A stretch of DNA of 64,000 bases from Hyphomicrobium sp. (GCA_003987725.1 RXJH01000003.1:681524-745523); one strand, 5' to 3'; shown: positions 44,330-53,879, counted from the first letter of the stretch. Notes: generated by a model from the letters alone, not told the origin. Numbers and translations: made by a program.

Positions 44330-45251
44330 TGTTCTGAACGGCCGCACCTGCCGCGCCTTTGCCGAGGTTGTCGAGCCGCGCCACCAGAACAGCTTGGTTC
44401 AACGCGGCCTTGCCGAAGACGTAGAGTTCGAGCTTGTCCGTGCCGTTCAGCGCTTCCGCCTCGAGCCGTGAAAGGCTCGCGGACGGCTCGGCAGCGACGC
44501 GCACCATTTCGCTCCCCCGATAACGCTCGGCGAGTGCGGACTCGATATCGCGCAGGCACGGCTTGCCCGGCAGCGTATCAAGGTGCAGCGGCACGGACAC
44601 GAGCATGCCCTGCCGGAAGTTGCCGACGCTAGGCACGAAGATCGGCCGGCGCGTCAAACCGGAATAGGTCTGCAACTCAGGCACGTGCTTGTGCTCGAGG
44701 CCAAGCCCGTAAAGCTCGAACGCGGGCGCGGTTCCGGCCTCGTAGGCTTCGATCATGCTGCGGCCGCCACCGGAATAGCCGGAAACGGCATTGACCGTCA
44801 CAGGGTGATCCGCCGGGATGATGCCGGCGTCGACGAGCGGCCGGATGAGCGCGATGCCACCCGTCGGATAGCAGCCGGGGTTGGCGACGCGTTTAGCCGC
44901 CCTGATCTTCCCGGCGTGGTCCGCGGTCATCTCGGCAAAACCGTAGACCCAGCCGTCGGCGACGCGATGCGCAGTCGAGGCATCGACAATCTTCGGGGCG
45001 TTGGCGCCGAGCTCGTCGGCGAGTGCAACCGTTTCCCGCGCCGCGTCGTCCGGCAGGCAAAGGACGACGAGATCGACACTGCGCAGCATTTCGGCGCGCG
45101 CGGCGCGGTCCTTGCGCTTTGCGGGATCGATGCTCTTGACGCCGATCTGGCCGACGCCCGCCAGCCGCTCGCGGATTTCGAGACCCGTCGTGCCCGCTTC
45201 GCCGTCAATGAACACGGAAGCAAGTTTGGTTTTCGCCGTCGTCATGGTCAT
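44304..45251 (-). CDS. argC: N-acetyl-gamma-glutamyl-phosphate reductase (type 2)
   Basis: About 315 residues, the short ArgC class. Motifs: VFIDGEAGTTGLEI nucleotide-binding start, DASTAHRVADGWVYGFAE, ANPGCYPTG with the catalytic Cys, SGYSGGGR, and the VPSVGNFRQGMLVSVPLHL block. Catalyses the NADPH-dependent reduction of N-acetylglutamyl phosphate in arginine synthesis. The ATG at 45251 follows the terC stop by 4 bp, suggesting cotranscription with terC. Confidence 0.95.
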   Translation of the reverse strand: MTMTTAKTKLASVFIDGEAGTTGLEIRERLAGVGQIGVKSIDPAKRKDRAARAEMLRSVDLVVLCLPDDAARETVALADELGANAPKIVDASTAHRVADGWVYGFAEMTADHAGKIRAAKRVANPGCYPTGGIALIRPLVDAGIIPADHPVTVNAVSGYSGGGRSMIEAYEAGTAPAFELYGLGLEHKHVPELQTYSGLTRRPIFVPSVGNFRQGMLVSVPLHLDTLPGKPCLRDIESALAERYRGSEMVRVAAEPSASLSRLEAEALNGTDKLELYVFGKAALNQAVLVARLDNLGKGAAGAAVQNIKLMLGLD

Positions 45252-45255
45252 GACA

Positions 45256-46017
45256 CTAACCGCCAAACAAGAGGCCAAGCCGGTGCTTGATGCCCTGGAT
45301 AATTGTTTCTGAACAGCCGACGCCGTAGGTCTCGCAAACGATGCGATGGCTGTCGCGATAGATCATATCGGCCGCTACGTAGAGAATAATAAGAAGGCCG
45401 AACCACGCGATCCAAGGATACTTCGCAAGAAGCTTCGCGATGAAGGTGGAGGCGACGGCCATCAGGATAATGGCAACGCCAAGCCCGATGACCAGCACCA
45501 GGGTGGATTCGCCCGCAGCGCCCGCGACCGCCAGCACGTTGTCGAGAGACATCGACAGGTCGGCGAGAATGATCGTCCAGAGCGCGGCCCAGAATGAGGT
45601 CTCGTTGGGGTGAGGGGCGTTGGACGCGAGGTTCTTTTCCACCTCGTGGATGGAGTGCGTGTCGGCCTCGACGATCTGCTTGTACATCTTCCAGCAGACG
45701 AAGAGCAGCAGAATGCCGCCGGCCAGCGTCAAGCCGATCACCTGCAGCATCTGCTGCGCAATGCTCGAGAAGATGATTCTGAGGAGAACCGCTCCGAGAA
45801 TGCCCCAGAAGATCACCTTGGCGCGCATGGACTTTTCAACGCGCGACGCCGCCATGCCGACAACGATCGCGTTATCGCCGGCGAGGGTGAGGTCGATCAT
45901 CAGGATATTGAAGAGCGCCACGGCATGCGTGCGCCACCAGTGGGGGGACACGAGATAACCAATGTCGGTCACGAGTGTCGAAAACATCTCGTGTAAGCCG
46001 TTCAGCAGCCAATCCAT
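45256..46017 (-). CDS. TerC/YjbE-family integral membrane protein
   Basis: 253 residues with seven hydrophobic helices. Signature acidic residues sit in membrane segments: ILMIDLTLAGDNAIVVGMA and IILADLSMSLDNVLAVAGAAG, the paired TerC motifs thought to bind a metal ion. Members export manganese or help membrane protein assembly; the name comes from tellurite resistance. The precise role here is not known. Between rpsI and argC on the minus strand. Confidence 0.9.
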   Translation of the reverse strand: MDWLLNGLHEMFSTLVTDIGYLVSPHWWRTHAVALFNILMIDLTLAGDNAIVVGMAASRVEKSMRAKVIFWGILGAVLLRIIFSSIAQQMLQVIGLTLAGGILLLFVCWKMYKQIVEADTHSIHEVEKNLASNAPHPNETSFWAALWTIILADLSMSLDNVLAVAGAAGESTLVLVIGLGVAIILMAVASTFIAKLLAKYPWIAWFGLLIILYVAADMIYRDSHRIVCETYGVGCSETIIQGIKHRLGLLFGG

Positions 46018-46138
46018 CGTATCCCGAATCCCTCATCGCTACGGTCAAGCCGCGCTGGCGTGTGGGCCGTATGTGGCATCGGGGCGGCACGGCCGCAACC
46101 CTTCTGCAACATGAAATGATCTGTAACAAAGAATGAAA

Positions 46139-46170
46139 ACAGCCCGCCGATTGGGCGGGCTGTATTTTTG
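46139..46170 (-). terminator. Terminator of rplM-rpsI
   Basis: ACAGCCCGCC (46139-46148), 5-nt loop, GGCGGGCTGT (46154-46163). T residues follow on both sides (TTTTC on the minus strand, ATTTTTG on the plus strand). Lies 21 bp after the rpsI stop. Confidence 0.82.
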
Positions 46171-46190
46171 TCTCAGGTATCTCGCTCGGA

Positions 46191-46670
46191 TTAGCGCTTC
46201 GAGAACTGGAAGGACTTACGCGCCTTCACCTTGCCGTACTTCTTACGTTCGACGACGCGGCTGTCGCGGGTCAGGAAGCCCTGCTTCTTCAGCACGCCAC
46301 GAAGGTCCGGCTCATAATACGTGAGCGCCTTCGAGATGCCGTGACGAACGGCGCCAGCCTGGCCCGAGAGCCCGCCGCCGGCGACCGAAATACGAATGTC
46401 ATATTGCGTTGCGCGGTTGGCGAGGTTCAGCGGCTGCTGCAAAAGCATCTGCAGAACGGGACGGGCGAAATAGGCCTTGTAGTCCTTTTCATTGACCGTG
46501 ATGAGGCCCTTGCCGGGCTTCAGCCAGACGCGTGCGACGGCGTTCTTACGCTTGCCGGTCGCATAGGCGCGGCCAAGCTTGTCGAGCTTCTGGGTCCGGA
46601 CAGGCGCGGCCTGCGGCTCGGCGCCCTTCACGGCGCCAAGATCGGCCAGGGTCTTTGTTTCGGTAGCCAT
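46191..46670 (-). CDS. rpsI: 30S ribosomal protein S9
   Basis: 159 residues with the S9 core [57 protein letters not shown] and the invariant basic C-terminus ending FQFSKR, whose last Arg contacts P-site tRNA. An N-terminal extension of ~30 residues ([13 protein letters not shown]) is usual in alphaproteobacteria. Five bp after rplM, the universal gene pair. Confidence 0.98.
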   Translation of the reverse strand: MATETKTLADLGAVKGAEPQAAPVRTQKLDKLGRAYATGKRKNAVARVWLKPGKGLITVNEKDYKAYFARPVLQMLLQQPLNLANRATQYDIRISVAGGGLSGQAGAVRHGISKALTYYEPDLRGVLKKQGFLTRDSRVVERKKYGKVKARKSFQFSKR

Positions 46671-46675
46671 GGATC

Positions 46676-47137
46676 TCAGACCCTCACATTCTTACGGTTG
46701 AGCTTCGCGACATCGAGCTTTTCCGGATTCTGCGCTTCGTGGGGATGCGCGCCGCCCTTATAAACTCGGAGGTTGCGCATCAGCTGACGGTGCAAAGGAC
46801 CGCGTGCGAGCATGCGCTCGACGGCCTTCTCGACGATCCGCTCGGGATGCTTGCTGTCGAGGATCTGGCGCGGCGTCCGCTCCTTGATGCCGCCCGGATA
46901 GCCGGTGTGGCGGTAGTAGACCTTGTCTTCACGCTTGGCGCCGGTGAAGACGACCTTCTCAGCGTTGATGACGACGATGTTATCGCCGCAATCGACGTGC
47001 GGCGTGTAAATCGGCTTGTGTTTGCCCTTGAGGCGCGTCGCGATGAGAGCAGCGAGCCGGCCGACAACGAGCCCTTCGGCGTCGATGAGAACCCACTTCT
47101 TCTCCACCGTGGCCGGCTTGGCGACATAGGTAGACAT
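46676..47137 (-). CDS. rplM: 50S ribosomal protein L13
   Basis: 153 residues from the ATG at 47137 ([20 protein letters not shown]), the expected length. Conserved segments: [47 protein letters not shown] and [22 protein letters not shown]. First gene of the rplM-rpsI operon; the frame extends 20 codons further upstream without family support. Confidence 0.98.
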   Translation of the reverse strand: MSTYVAKPATVEKKWVLIDAEGLVVGRLAALIATRLKGKHKPIYTPHVDCGDNIVVINAEKVVFTGAKREDKVYYRHTGYPGGIKERTPRQILDSKHPERIVEKAVERMLARGPLHRQLMRNLRVYKGGAHPHEAQNPEKLDVAKLNRKNVRV

Positions 47138-47413
47138 TATCTTGAAGCTCCTTGGCGGATGGCTGCGCACGCTTCGATCGTCCACTGCGCGCCGCATTCC
47201 GAGAAGCGGCGTGCATACGCGAAATGACGGGCATCTGGCAACAGGAATTTGAAAGCGTCGAAAATATCAAGTAAATTCAAGCGCTTAATACAATAGGTAT
47301 TATAATACCGCCGCACGGTATCATTTTACCACAGGATGATGATTGTCAGCATGAGAAACCCAGGCGGTAATTCAACCGCTACGTGCGGTTCAGATTTCAA
47401 AAATTGGGAGATC

Positions 47414-47554
47414 TCAGCGCTTTCTGGGCGCGGCCTTCTTCGCAGATGTCGGCTTTGCGGGCGCAGCCTTTGCGATCGCACCCAAAGCGCGGTCAAAGCT
47501 TTCCGGCCGATCGTCCGTTTCCAGCTCGCGCGCTTTGTCGATGAACTTTGGCAT
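47414..47554 (-). CDS. Small basic protein (46 aa)
   Basis: Minus-strand frame from ATG at 47554 to TGA at 47414. It reads MPKFIDKARELETDDRPESF, then FDRALGAIAKAAPAKPTSAKKAAPRKR: an acidic helix followed by an Ala/Lys/Pro tail like histone H1-type tails. Similar short proteins (ID-ARELE-D---FD--L--IAK) occur in Hyphomicrobiales. Codon use is GC-rich and coding-like, unlike the AT-rich DNA on either side; no strong ribosome binding site. Function unknown. Confidence 0.5.
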   Translation of the reverse strand: MPKFIDKARELETDDRPESFDRALGAIAKAAPAKPTSAKKAAPRKR

Positions 47555-47760
47555 TGTGTACGAGTGTCTGGTTATGCGGCTTTGGGTTTGCAATTGCTAT
47601 ATGGCGAATCGAATTTCTATGAGTGGGGCGCAAAAGGCTTTTGTCGAGTCGCCGAAGTTGCGGCTCTTTAAAGGACTGAATAACAGTCCACATCCCGTTG
47701 TGCATTTGTCGGTGATTGATACGCTCGCCAAATAGATATTGGGGCGGGTGTTGTATTGGA

Positions 47761-48612
47761 ATGCAGCCGGCAATTTTCCTAATCAATCTTGATAGGGCAT
47801 CTGAACGGTTGGCGCGTGTTCAGCGGCAAGCGGATCGGATTGGGTTTACATTCGAGAGGATCCGAGCCGTCGAAGGGCGAAATATTCCGCGCTGGCTCGA
47901 GCCCGAGTTCAGCGCCAGCAAACGTCTGAATGACGGAGAAGTCGGCTGCTATGCGAGTCACCTCGTTGTTGCGAGCCACATCATTGGTCGCAGTATTGAT
48001 TATGCTGTCGTGCTCGAAGACGATGCGGAAATTGACGAGAACTTCCTATCAATAATCAGCTCTGCCGTGGACAACGCGGGTCCACAATGGGACTACATCC
48101 ACCTGAGTTCGAGATTCAGGAAGTCAGTCATCAAGGTCGCTCAGTTCGGAGAGTATGCGCTGGTTCGCTACACCGAGAACCCGATCAATGCCACGGCCTA
48201 CATCCTCTCGCATCGTGGAGCGCGGAAGTGGCTCGCGCCGATGGCAAGGACGAGACCAATCGACGAGGACAACCGCCTTGCGTGGCATCTGGGCCTGAAG
48301 ACATACGGCGTCTATCCAGCCTTAGTCACGCCGAGCAAGGATCTCCGGTCGCAGATCTCCGACGTGGACGGTGGGAGGGGGCGCCGAGCACCAAAGTTGA
48401 GACCGGACCAGCTCTGGCTTAGGCTTCGCTCTCGGATCTGGACCAGCAGCGAGATCGGGCTGCTGAATTACGCCATCGGCTGCTCGCTGAATGTCGTCAA
48501 TTCTGTCCGAAAGCGGATCGATGGCGTGCCGCGTGCTGCGGTTGTACGAGCGAGCGCGACAAAGTGGCACACCAACCAGGAATTGGGTTGTTTTCGAGAT
48601 TTTGCTTCGTGA
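47761..48612 (+). CDS. Family 25 glycosyltransferase (LPS type)
   Basis: 283 residues from the ATG at 47761. PAIFLINLDRASERLARVQ with GFTFERIRAVEGR is the GT25 start; VGCYASHLVVASHII, AVVLEDDAEIDENF (EDD metal motif, ~83-85) and NATAYILSHRGARKWL follow. GT25 enzymes add galactose or other sugars to lipopolysaccharide or lipooligosaccharide. Flanks are AT-rich and there is no neighbouring LPS gene, so it may be an insertion of its own. Confidence 0.85.
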   Translation: MQPAIFLINLDRASERLARVQRQADRIGFTFERIRAVEGRNIPRWLEPEFSASKRLNDGEVGCYASHLVVASHIIGRSIDYAVVLEDDAEIDENFLSIISSAVDNAGPQWDYIHLSSRFRKSVIKVAQFGEYALVRYTENPINATAYILSHRGARKWLAPMARTRPIDEDNRLAWHLGLKTYGVYPALVTPSKDLRSQISDVDGGRGRRAPKLRPDQLWLRLRSRIWTSSEIGLLNYAIGCSLNVVNSVRKRIDGVPRAAVVRASATKWHTNQELGCFRDFAS

Positions 48613-48658
48613 GCGAAAGCAAACAATTTCTTCGGACGGGACATCCATGCCCTCCGTG

Positions 48659-48687
48659 AAGCGCGCTCCGAAGCGTGGCGCGCTTTT
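48659..48687 (+). terminator. Rho-independent terminator after GT25 gene
   Basis: AAGCGCGC (48659-48666), 11-nt loop, GCGCGCTT (48678-48685) with a run of T; 47 bp after the glycosyltransferase stop. Confidence 0.7.
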
Positions 48688-48892
48688 GCGTTTCTGGCTC
48701 CTGGCTTAAAAGCTCAGACCACGCCTCACCTCGCCTTGTTCATTGGCGATAAATCCAGCATGCGATAGATCAGAGGAAAGCTTCCGGCACCACGCAGCCT
48801 GAAATTCAGGGTGGCCGGAGGTAAACGCTTCTTATTGTTGTCTTAGTCGGCGTATCAGTTCGAACGGTAATCGCTCGCAAGAGGCGGGCGCA

Positions 48893-49501
48893 ATGTGGAG
48901 CAACACGATGGCGGTCTCTCTGACCCGGACGGCGGTGCGCGTATTCATTGGCGGACTAGGGCTATGCGCGGCGATCACGATTGCCTCGGCACAGGACGCG
49001 GCCGCACCGAAAGCGCCGGCCGAGCAGGGCGCAGCTGGGGCGACTGGCGCCAACCCGCCGTCGTCGGACGACGTCAAGCAGATCAAGTTGACCGACGAGC
49101 AGGTAACGCGCTTCATTGCCGCTCAGACCGATCTCGCGTCGATTGCCTCGAAAATCCAGGCCGCCGGCGACAAGCCCGATTCCGCTCTTCAGGCCGAGCT
49201 CGAAGGCATCGCGACGAAGCATGGCTTCACGAACTTCGCCGAGCTCGACGACGTTGCAGCGAACATCTCGATCGTCATGGCCGGGCTCGATGCGACGACC
49301 GGCAATTTCGTCGACCCCGTCGATGCGCTGAAAAAGGAGCGCGACGACGTCCAGAAGGACAACAGCATTCCGGAAGCCGACAAGAAGCAGCTCCTCGATG
49401 AGCTGAATGAAGCGATCAGCACCACGCCGAAGCTGCAGTACAAAGAGAACGTCGACCTCGTGAAGGCGCATCGGGCCGAAATCGAGAAGGCGCTGCAGTA
49501 G
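48893..49501 (+). CDS. Secreted helical hypothetical protein
   Basis: Signal peptide in the first ~33 residues (TAVRVFIGGLGLCAAITIASA-QDA), then an Ala/Pro linker and a helical domain ~65-200 with LTDEQVTRFIAAQTDLASIASKI and a C-terminal block LDELNEAISTTPKLQYKENVDL. No Cys in the mature part. The pattern recalls small periplasmic helical proteins of the DUF4168 kind, but I am not sure. Starts at 48893 or 48908. It precedes the enoyl-CoA hydratase gene by ~60 bp. Confidence 0.68.
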   Translation: MWSNTMAVSLTRTAVRVFIGGLGLCAAITIASAQDAAAPKAPAEQGAAGATGANPPSSDDVKQIKLTDEQVTRFIAAQTDLASIASKIQAAGDKPDSALQAELEGIATKHGFTNFAELDDVAANISIVMAGLDATTGNFVDPVDALKKERDDVQKDNSIPEADKKQLLDELNEAISTTPKLQYKENVDLVKAHRAEIEKALQ

Positions 49502-49559
49502 AACTAGAACTGCGCGCCTGCAGCAGCGGCGAATGCGCCGCGAACTGGCAGGTTCTCTC

Positions 49560-50375
49560 ATGCAAGAACGTTTGAACGTCGGGACGGAATTGGTCCTGAC
49601 ACACACCGTCGAACCCGGCATCGTCCGCCTGACGTTGAACCGGCCGGAAGCGCGCAACGCGCTTTCGCGGGCGTTGCTGAGTTGCTTGCAGCGAGAAATC
49701 GAACGGCTCGGCAAGGATAAGTCTGTCTCTGTCATCATTCTTGCCGCCGCCGGCCAGGTCTTTTCGTCAGGTCACGACCTGAAGGAATTGACCGGCCACC
49801 GAGCCGATCCCGACGGCGGCGAAGCGTTCTTCCGGGAGACCATGACGGCGTGCTCGTCGGTCATGCGCGCCATCGTCGCCTGTCCGAAGCCGGTCATCGC
49901 AGCCGTGCAGGGACGAGCGACGGCGGCGGGCTGCCAGCTCGTGGCGACTTGCGACTTGGCTGTCGCAGCCGAAACGGCCGACTTCGCAACTCCAGGCGTG
50001 AATATCGGCCTCTTCTGCTCGACGCCGATGGTAGCTCTCTCCCGCAACGTAACGCGCAAACGCGCGATGGAAATGCTGCTTCTCGGTGAACCCGTCCCCG
50101 CAGTCGATGCGCTTGCCTACGGTCTCTTGAATCGCGTCGTCTCTGCGGACGATGTGATGACGGTTGCTTTGGACATGGCCCGCACGATCGCCTCCAAATC
50201 GAAAGCGACGGTCGCGATCGGCAAGACGGCCTTTTATCGGCAGGCCGAGCTGCCGCTCGACGAGGCCTACGCCTACGCGAGCGAGGTCATGGTGAAAAAC
50301 ATGATGGCAGCCGATGCGGGCGAGGGCATCTGTGCTTTCATCGAAAAGCGCAAGCCTGAATGGAAGGACAGTTGA
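49560..50375 (+). CDS. Enoyl-CoA hydratase/isomerase-family protein
   Basis: 271 residues of crotonase fold: VRLTLNRPEARNALSRALL, VIILAAAGQVFSSGHDLKEL (first oxyanion-hole Gly), KPVIAAVQGRATAAGCQLVATCDLAVAAETADFATPGVNIGLFCS, and a C-terminal IASKSKATVAIGKTAFYRQ. Members hydrate or isomerise acyl-CoA esters. The GHDLKEL and GVNIGLFCSTPMVALSR segments resemble the ECHDC3-like group, and the usual second catalytic Glu of true hydratases is not evident, so the reaction is uncertain. Heads a three-gene set with VOC and CoA-binding genes. Confidence 0.85.
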   Translation: MQERLNVGTELVLTHTVEPGIVRLTLNRPEARNALSRALLSCLQREIERLGKDKSVSVIILAAAGQVFSSGHDLKELTGHRADPDGGEAFFRETMTACSSVMRAIVACPKPVIAAVQGRATAAGCQLVATCDLAVAAETADFATPGVNIGLFCSTPMVALSRNVTRKRAMEMLLLGEPVPAVDALAYGLLNRVVSADDVMTVALDMARTIASKSKATVAIGKTAFYRQAELPLDEAYAYASEVMVKNMMAADAGEGICAFIEKRKPEWKDS

Positions 50376-50376
50376 A

Positions 50377-50811
50377 TTGGAGCCCCGGATTTCATTCGTG
50401 ACCCTGGGTGTCAAGGACGTCGGAAACTCTCGCAAATTCTACGAAGCGCTGGGCTTTCGTGCGTCCGGTGCCAGCAAGGCTGAGATCGCGTTCTTTGACC
50501 TGGGCGGAATTGTTCTTTCGCTATTCGGCCGCGATGCCTTGGCGAGCGACGCAGGCGTACCGGCAAGCAAGCCAGGATTTTCGGGCATTTCTCTTGCTCA
50601 TAATGTCAACTCGGAAGCCGAAGTCGATCAGGTTCTGAACGAAGCAATCTCTGCGGGCGGGAAGCTATTGAAGCCCGGCCAGAAGGTCTTTTGGGGCGGG
50701 TATTCCGGATATTTCGCCGACCCGGACGGCCACCTTTGGGAGGTCGCCTACAATCCCTTCATAACGCTCGATGCAGCGGGACGCGTAACGCTTCCCGAAC
50801 CCGCGCCATGA
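50377..50811 (+). CDS. VOC-family (glyoxalase-like) protein
   Basis: 144 residues from a TTG at 50377, one base after the preceding stop, behind GGAAGGA. Contains EPRISFVTLGVKDVGNSRKFYEALGF and later FWGGYSGYFADPDGHLWEVAYNP, the paired beta-alpha-beta-beta-beta modules of the vicinal oxygen chelate fold with the C-terminal metal Glu in WEV. The first-module metal His is replaced (VTLGV), so activity may differ from glyoxalase I. Stop overlaps the next gene's start (ATGA). Confidence 0.8.
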   Translation: MEPRISFVTLGVKDVGNSRKFYEALGFRASGASKAEIAFFDLGGIVLSLFGRDALASDAGVPASKPGFSGISLAHNVNSEAEVDQVLNEAISAGGKLLKPGQKVFWGGYSGYFADPDGHLWEVAYNPFITLDAAGRVTLPEPAP

Positions 50812-51245
50812 GTATCGACGGACTGAGTGACGATGAGGTCCGCACGATCCTGAAGCGGGCCAAGACATTCGCCGTCGTCGGTGCGTCGGCGAAGCCGGAC
50901 CGCCCGAGCTATGGCGTCATGCGTTTCCTCATCGACCAGGGATATATCGTGAAGCCGGTGAACCCCGGCATCGCAGGCAAGTCTATTCACGGCCAATTGG
51001 TTTATGAGAATCTGGCCGCCGTTCCTGCACCTATCGACGTCGTCGACCTTTTCCGCGCATCGGCCGCCGTTCCCGAGATCGTGCGCGATGCAATCGCGGT
51101 GAAGACAAGCACTGGCGCGAGCGTGATCTGGATGCAACTCGGCGTCATCAACGAGGAGGCCGCCACAAGCGCGCGCGCCGCCGGCTTTACCGTCGTCATG
51201 GACCGTTGCCCGAAAATAGAATTCGCGCGGCTGATGCGAAGCTGA
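50808..51245 (+). CDS. CoA-binding (YccU-like) protein
   Basis: 145 residues from an ATG overlapping the VOC stop. Rossmann-like: FAVVGASAKPDRPSYGVMRFLIDQGYIVKPVNPG, IDVVDLFRASAAVPEIV, GASVIWMQLGVINEEAA, VMDRCPKIEF. Matches the CoA_binding_2 family (YccU), which binds CoA but has no assigned reaction. Its place in an operon with a crotonase supports a CoA-linked task. Confidence 0.88.
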   Translation: MSIDGLSDDEVRTILKRAKTFAVVGASAKPDRPSYGVMRFLIDQGYIVKPVNPGIAGKSIHGQLVYENLAAVPAPIDVVDLFRASAAVPEIVRDAIAVKTSTGASVIWMQLGVINEEAATSARAAGFTVVMDRCPKIEFARLMRS

Positions 51246-51465
51246 AAATGTCCGATATGCCGAAGGGAAGCCGGTCGTTAACTGACCCGCGTCATCCTGA
51301 CCTTCTAAATCTTTCCGGCGAGTATGCCCAAGTAAGCGCGTCGGCAACACAATCTGGCTTGGCTGTTCCCTTAGGAACAACCTAGAGCCCGGCATAGGTA
51401 CGAGACTTTGCCTTCTCGCGGCAAATGAGGCATATGCCTTTTGAGCTCCCGGAGCCACGGTAACA

Positions 51466-52107
51466 ATGAAGTCGGGTATTTTGACGTCTGTGCAACTGCC
51501 AGCTGATTGGTCGGTGGAAACCATTCTGCCGATTGAATTCAAAGGCCAAGAGCTGATGCTCGAAGCCCACGCGTATCGCGGCGCGACCGATGAAGAGCAG
51601 ATTTTGGCGCTCGTTCATCGCGATGCCAGCAAGATCAATGGCGCATTACCGATCCCGGTCGTTCGCGTTCATTCCGGCTGCGTGACCGGCGACATCTTTC
51701 ATTCGCTGCGTTGCGACTGCTACCAGCAACTCCAGTCCGCGTTGAAGATCATCACCGAGGTCCCCTACGGTGCGATCATCTACGTGCCCTATCATGAGGG
51801 CCGCGGCATCGGTCTTTTCAAGAAGATCCAGGCTTACGCGCTGCAGGATCAGGGATTGGACACCGTCGAAGCCAACATCGAGGTTGGCGCACCGATCGAT
51901 AGTCGCGATTACGGCCTGACCGCTCGCGTTCTGAGCGACCTCCAAATGCCGGAGATCAAGCTGCTGTCGAACAACCCGGCGAAGGAATTGGCACTCAAGT
52001 CGCATGGCATTCGCGTCGTCGAGCGGCTGCCCATCGTCGCCATGCCGAACAAATTCAACGAGCGTTACCTCGAGACGAAGCGCGCGCGTATGGCCCACAA
52101 GCTTTAA
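51466..52107 (+). CDS. ribA: GTP cyclohydrolase II
   Basis: 213 residues. Zinc ligands in VHSGCVTGDIFHSLRCDC, catalytic YVPYHEGRGIGLFKKIQAYALQDQG, then YGLTARVLSDL and KLLSNNPAKELAL. Opens the imidazole ring of GTP to make the pyrimidine precursor of riboflavin, or in secondary pathways other pterin-like compounds. Stand-alone RibA without the RibB domain. Overlaps the convergent ndvA by 4 bp; a RibD-type reductase gene lies 2 kb on, so both may serve the nearby pterin-like gene cluster. Confidence 0.94.
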   Translation: MKSGILTSVQLPADWSVETILPIEFKGQELMLEAHAYRGATDEEQILALVHRDASKINGALPIPVVRVHSGCVTGDIFHSLRCDCYQQLQSALKIITEVPYGAIIYVPYHEGRGIGLFKKIQAYALQDQGLDTVEANIEVGAPIDSRDYGLTARVLSDLQMPEIKLLSNNPAKELALKSHGIRVVERLPIVAMPNKFNERYLETKRARMAHKL

Positions 52108-53879
52108 AGACCCGGCGCGCGTGGCTTCTCGGTCGTCTTCGGAACGGTGAAGCCGCCTTCCGCGACGAGACGCGAGAAAAGTCCGCCGCGCTCCGCCAGT
52201 TCGACAAACTGGCCCTGTTCCACGATCTTCCCCTGATCGAGCACGAAAATCTGGTCGGCATCGGCGACGGTCGATAGCCGGTGCGCGATGACGAATGTCG
52301 TCCGGCCAGCGCGCAGCGTATCGAGCGCCCGCTTGATCTTCGCTTCAGTCTCGGAATCGAGGGCGCTCGTTGCTTCGTCGAGAATAAGGATCGGCGCATC
52401 CTTCAGAATGGCTCGCGCAATCGCGATGCGCTGACGCTCGCCGCCGGATAGCGACAAGCCGCGTTCTCCGATCACGTAGTCGTAGCCGCCGGGCTTCCGC
52501 ATGATGAAGTCGTGTGCCTCCGCGAGCCGGCTGGCGCGTTCGACTTCGGCGTCCGTCGCGTCCGGCTTGCCGATGCGGATGTTCTCGCCGATCGACCGGT
52601 TGAACAGCCCTGCATCCTGGAAGACGACGGCAATCGCGCTTCTCAAAGACTGCAGCGTGACCCCGGAAATATCCTGGCCGTCGATCAGGATGCGTCCGGA
52701 TTTCGGCTTCAAGAAGCGCTGCAGCAAGCCGGTCGTCGTTGACTTGCCGGAGCCCGTCGGACCGACGAATGCAATCGTCTCGCCCGCCTTGGCGTCGAAC
52801 GATACGTCGCTGATGCCCTGCGAGCCCCCCGGATAGCGAAAAGTCACGTCGTCGAACGTGATGGCGCCATCGACCGTGCGCAGCGGCTTCGCTCCCGGGG
52901 CGTCCGCCGGCGCTCCGGCCTCGTCGATCAGCGCGAACAACGCGGTAATTGTCGGCGCCTGCTGGTCGATGCGAACCGCGAAACCCGACAGCGCATCGAG
53001 CTTCGAAATCAGCAGCGCAGCGAACGCGACGAAACTGACGATCTCGCCGACGGTAAGCTCGCCCCTTCCGGCGAGAACGGCGCCTGCGGTGAATATGATG
53101 ACCATCGTGAGCGTCGCGGCCGAGCGCTGCAGAACCGTCAGCACCCCCCACCACGTCAGCACCGGATATTGCGCCGTCAGGAGATCGTTCGCGAGGCCCC
53201 GAAGCGCGTCGCCCTCGGCCTTGAGCCGCGCGTAGCTCTGCACGACCGTCACATTGCCGATGACATCGACGACGCGGCTCGAAAGCGCCGTCTCGTGCTC
53301 TTCGACGGCCGCTTGCCCAACGGCCGTGCGCCTCACCACGATGACATGCATCAGCGTGTACGCAGCGGCGAGCGTCAACAGAATGGCCGCCATCCGTGGG
53401 TCCATGGCGAAGGCCGTCGGCACCAGCAGGATAATGCCGAACACGACCGCCAGCTGCTCCCGCATGACGCCGAGCCAAAGCCAGAAAAGCGCGCTCATGC
53501 CCGACAGGATCGTCCTGATCGTCGCGCCAGATCCGCGTGAGGCGTGCGAACTTTGCGGCAAGGCGATCGTTTTCTCGAAAATACGCGCGAGATGCGCGAG
53601 CTTCTGGCGATGCGCCAGCCGGTCCGCGTTGATGCCGACGATGACGCCTGCAAAAATCCCGAACAGCCCAAGCAGCGCCCAAAGTCCGATGTAGAAGTAA
53701 GCGCTTTCGCCCTTGCTCAGCGCGTCCACGACCTTGCCGAAGAGAATGGGTTCGGCAAGTTGCGTGACCGCGATCACGACGCCCGCCGCAGCAAGGCCGA
53801 TCGCCAGATATTTCTCGGGAGCCAAAAGGGCGAGCGCGCGCCGGTAGATTTCAATTAGGCCGAGCGGCTTCGAAGTCAT
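52104..53879 (-). CDS. ndvA: Cyclic beta-glucan-type ABC exporter
   Basis: 591 residues: six membrane helices over ~20-300, then an ATPase with Walker A GPTGSGKSTT, signature LSGGERQRI, Walker B ILILDEATSALD and IAHRLSTV. The N-terminus (LIEIYRRALALLAPEKYLAIGLAAAGV) and the YPVLTWWGVLTVLQRSAATLTM segment match NdvA/ChvA, which exports cyclic beta-1,2-glucan to the periplasm in rhizobia. The partner synthase NdvB is not in the window, but OpgH, another glucan synthase, is 5 kb away. Confidence 0.86.
   Translation of the reverse strand: MTSKPLGLIEIYRRALALLAPEKYLAIGLAAAGVVIAVTQLAEPILFGKVVDALSKGESAYFYIGLWALLGLFGIFAGVIVGINADRLAHRQKLAHLARIFEKTIALPQSSHASRGSGATIRTILSGMSALFWLWLGVMREQLAVVFGIILLVPTAFAMDPRMAAILLTLAAAYTLMHVIVVRRTAVGQAAVEEHETALSSRVVDVIGNVTVVQSYARLKAEGDALRGLANDLLTAQYPVLTWWGVLTVLQRSAATLTMVIIFTAGAVLAGRGELTVGEIVSFVAFAALLISKLDALSGFAVRIDQQAPTITALFALIDEAGAPADAPGAKPLRTVDGAITFDDVTFRYPGGSQGISDVSFDAKAGETIAFVGPTGSGKSTTTGLLQRFLKPKSGRILIDGQDISGVTLQSLRSAIAVVFQDAGLFNRSIGENIRIGKPDATDAEVERASRLAEAHDFIMRKPGGYDYVIGERGLSLSGGERQRIAIARAILKDAPILILDEATSALDSETEAKIKRALDTLRAGRTTFVIAHRLSTVADADQIFVLDQGKIVEQGQFVELAERGGLFSRLVAEGGFTVPKTTEKPRAPGL

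Noticed and set aside
52345-53682. 445-residue frame inside ndvA
   Set aside because: Same strand, shifted frame of a gene with complete ABC motifs; Arg/Gly-rich product.
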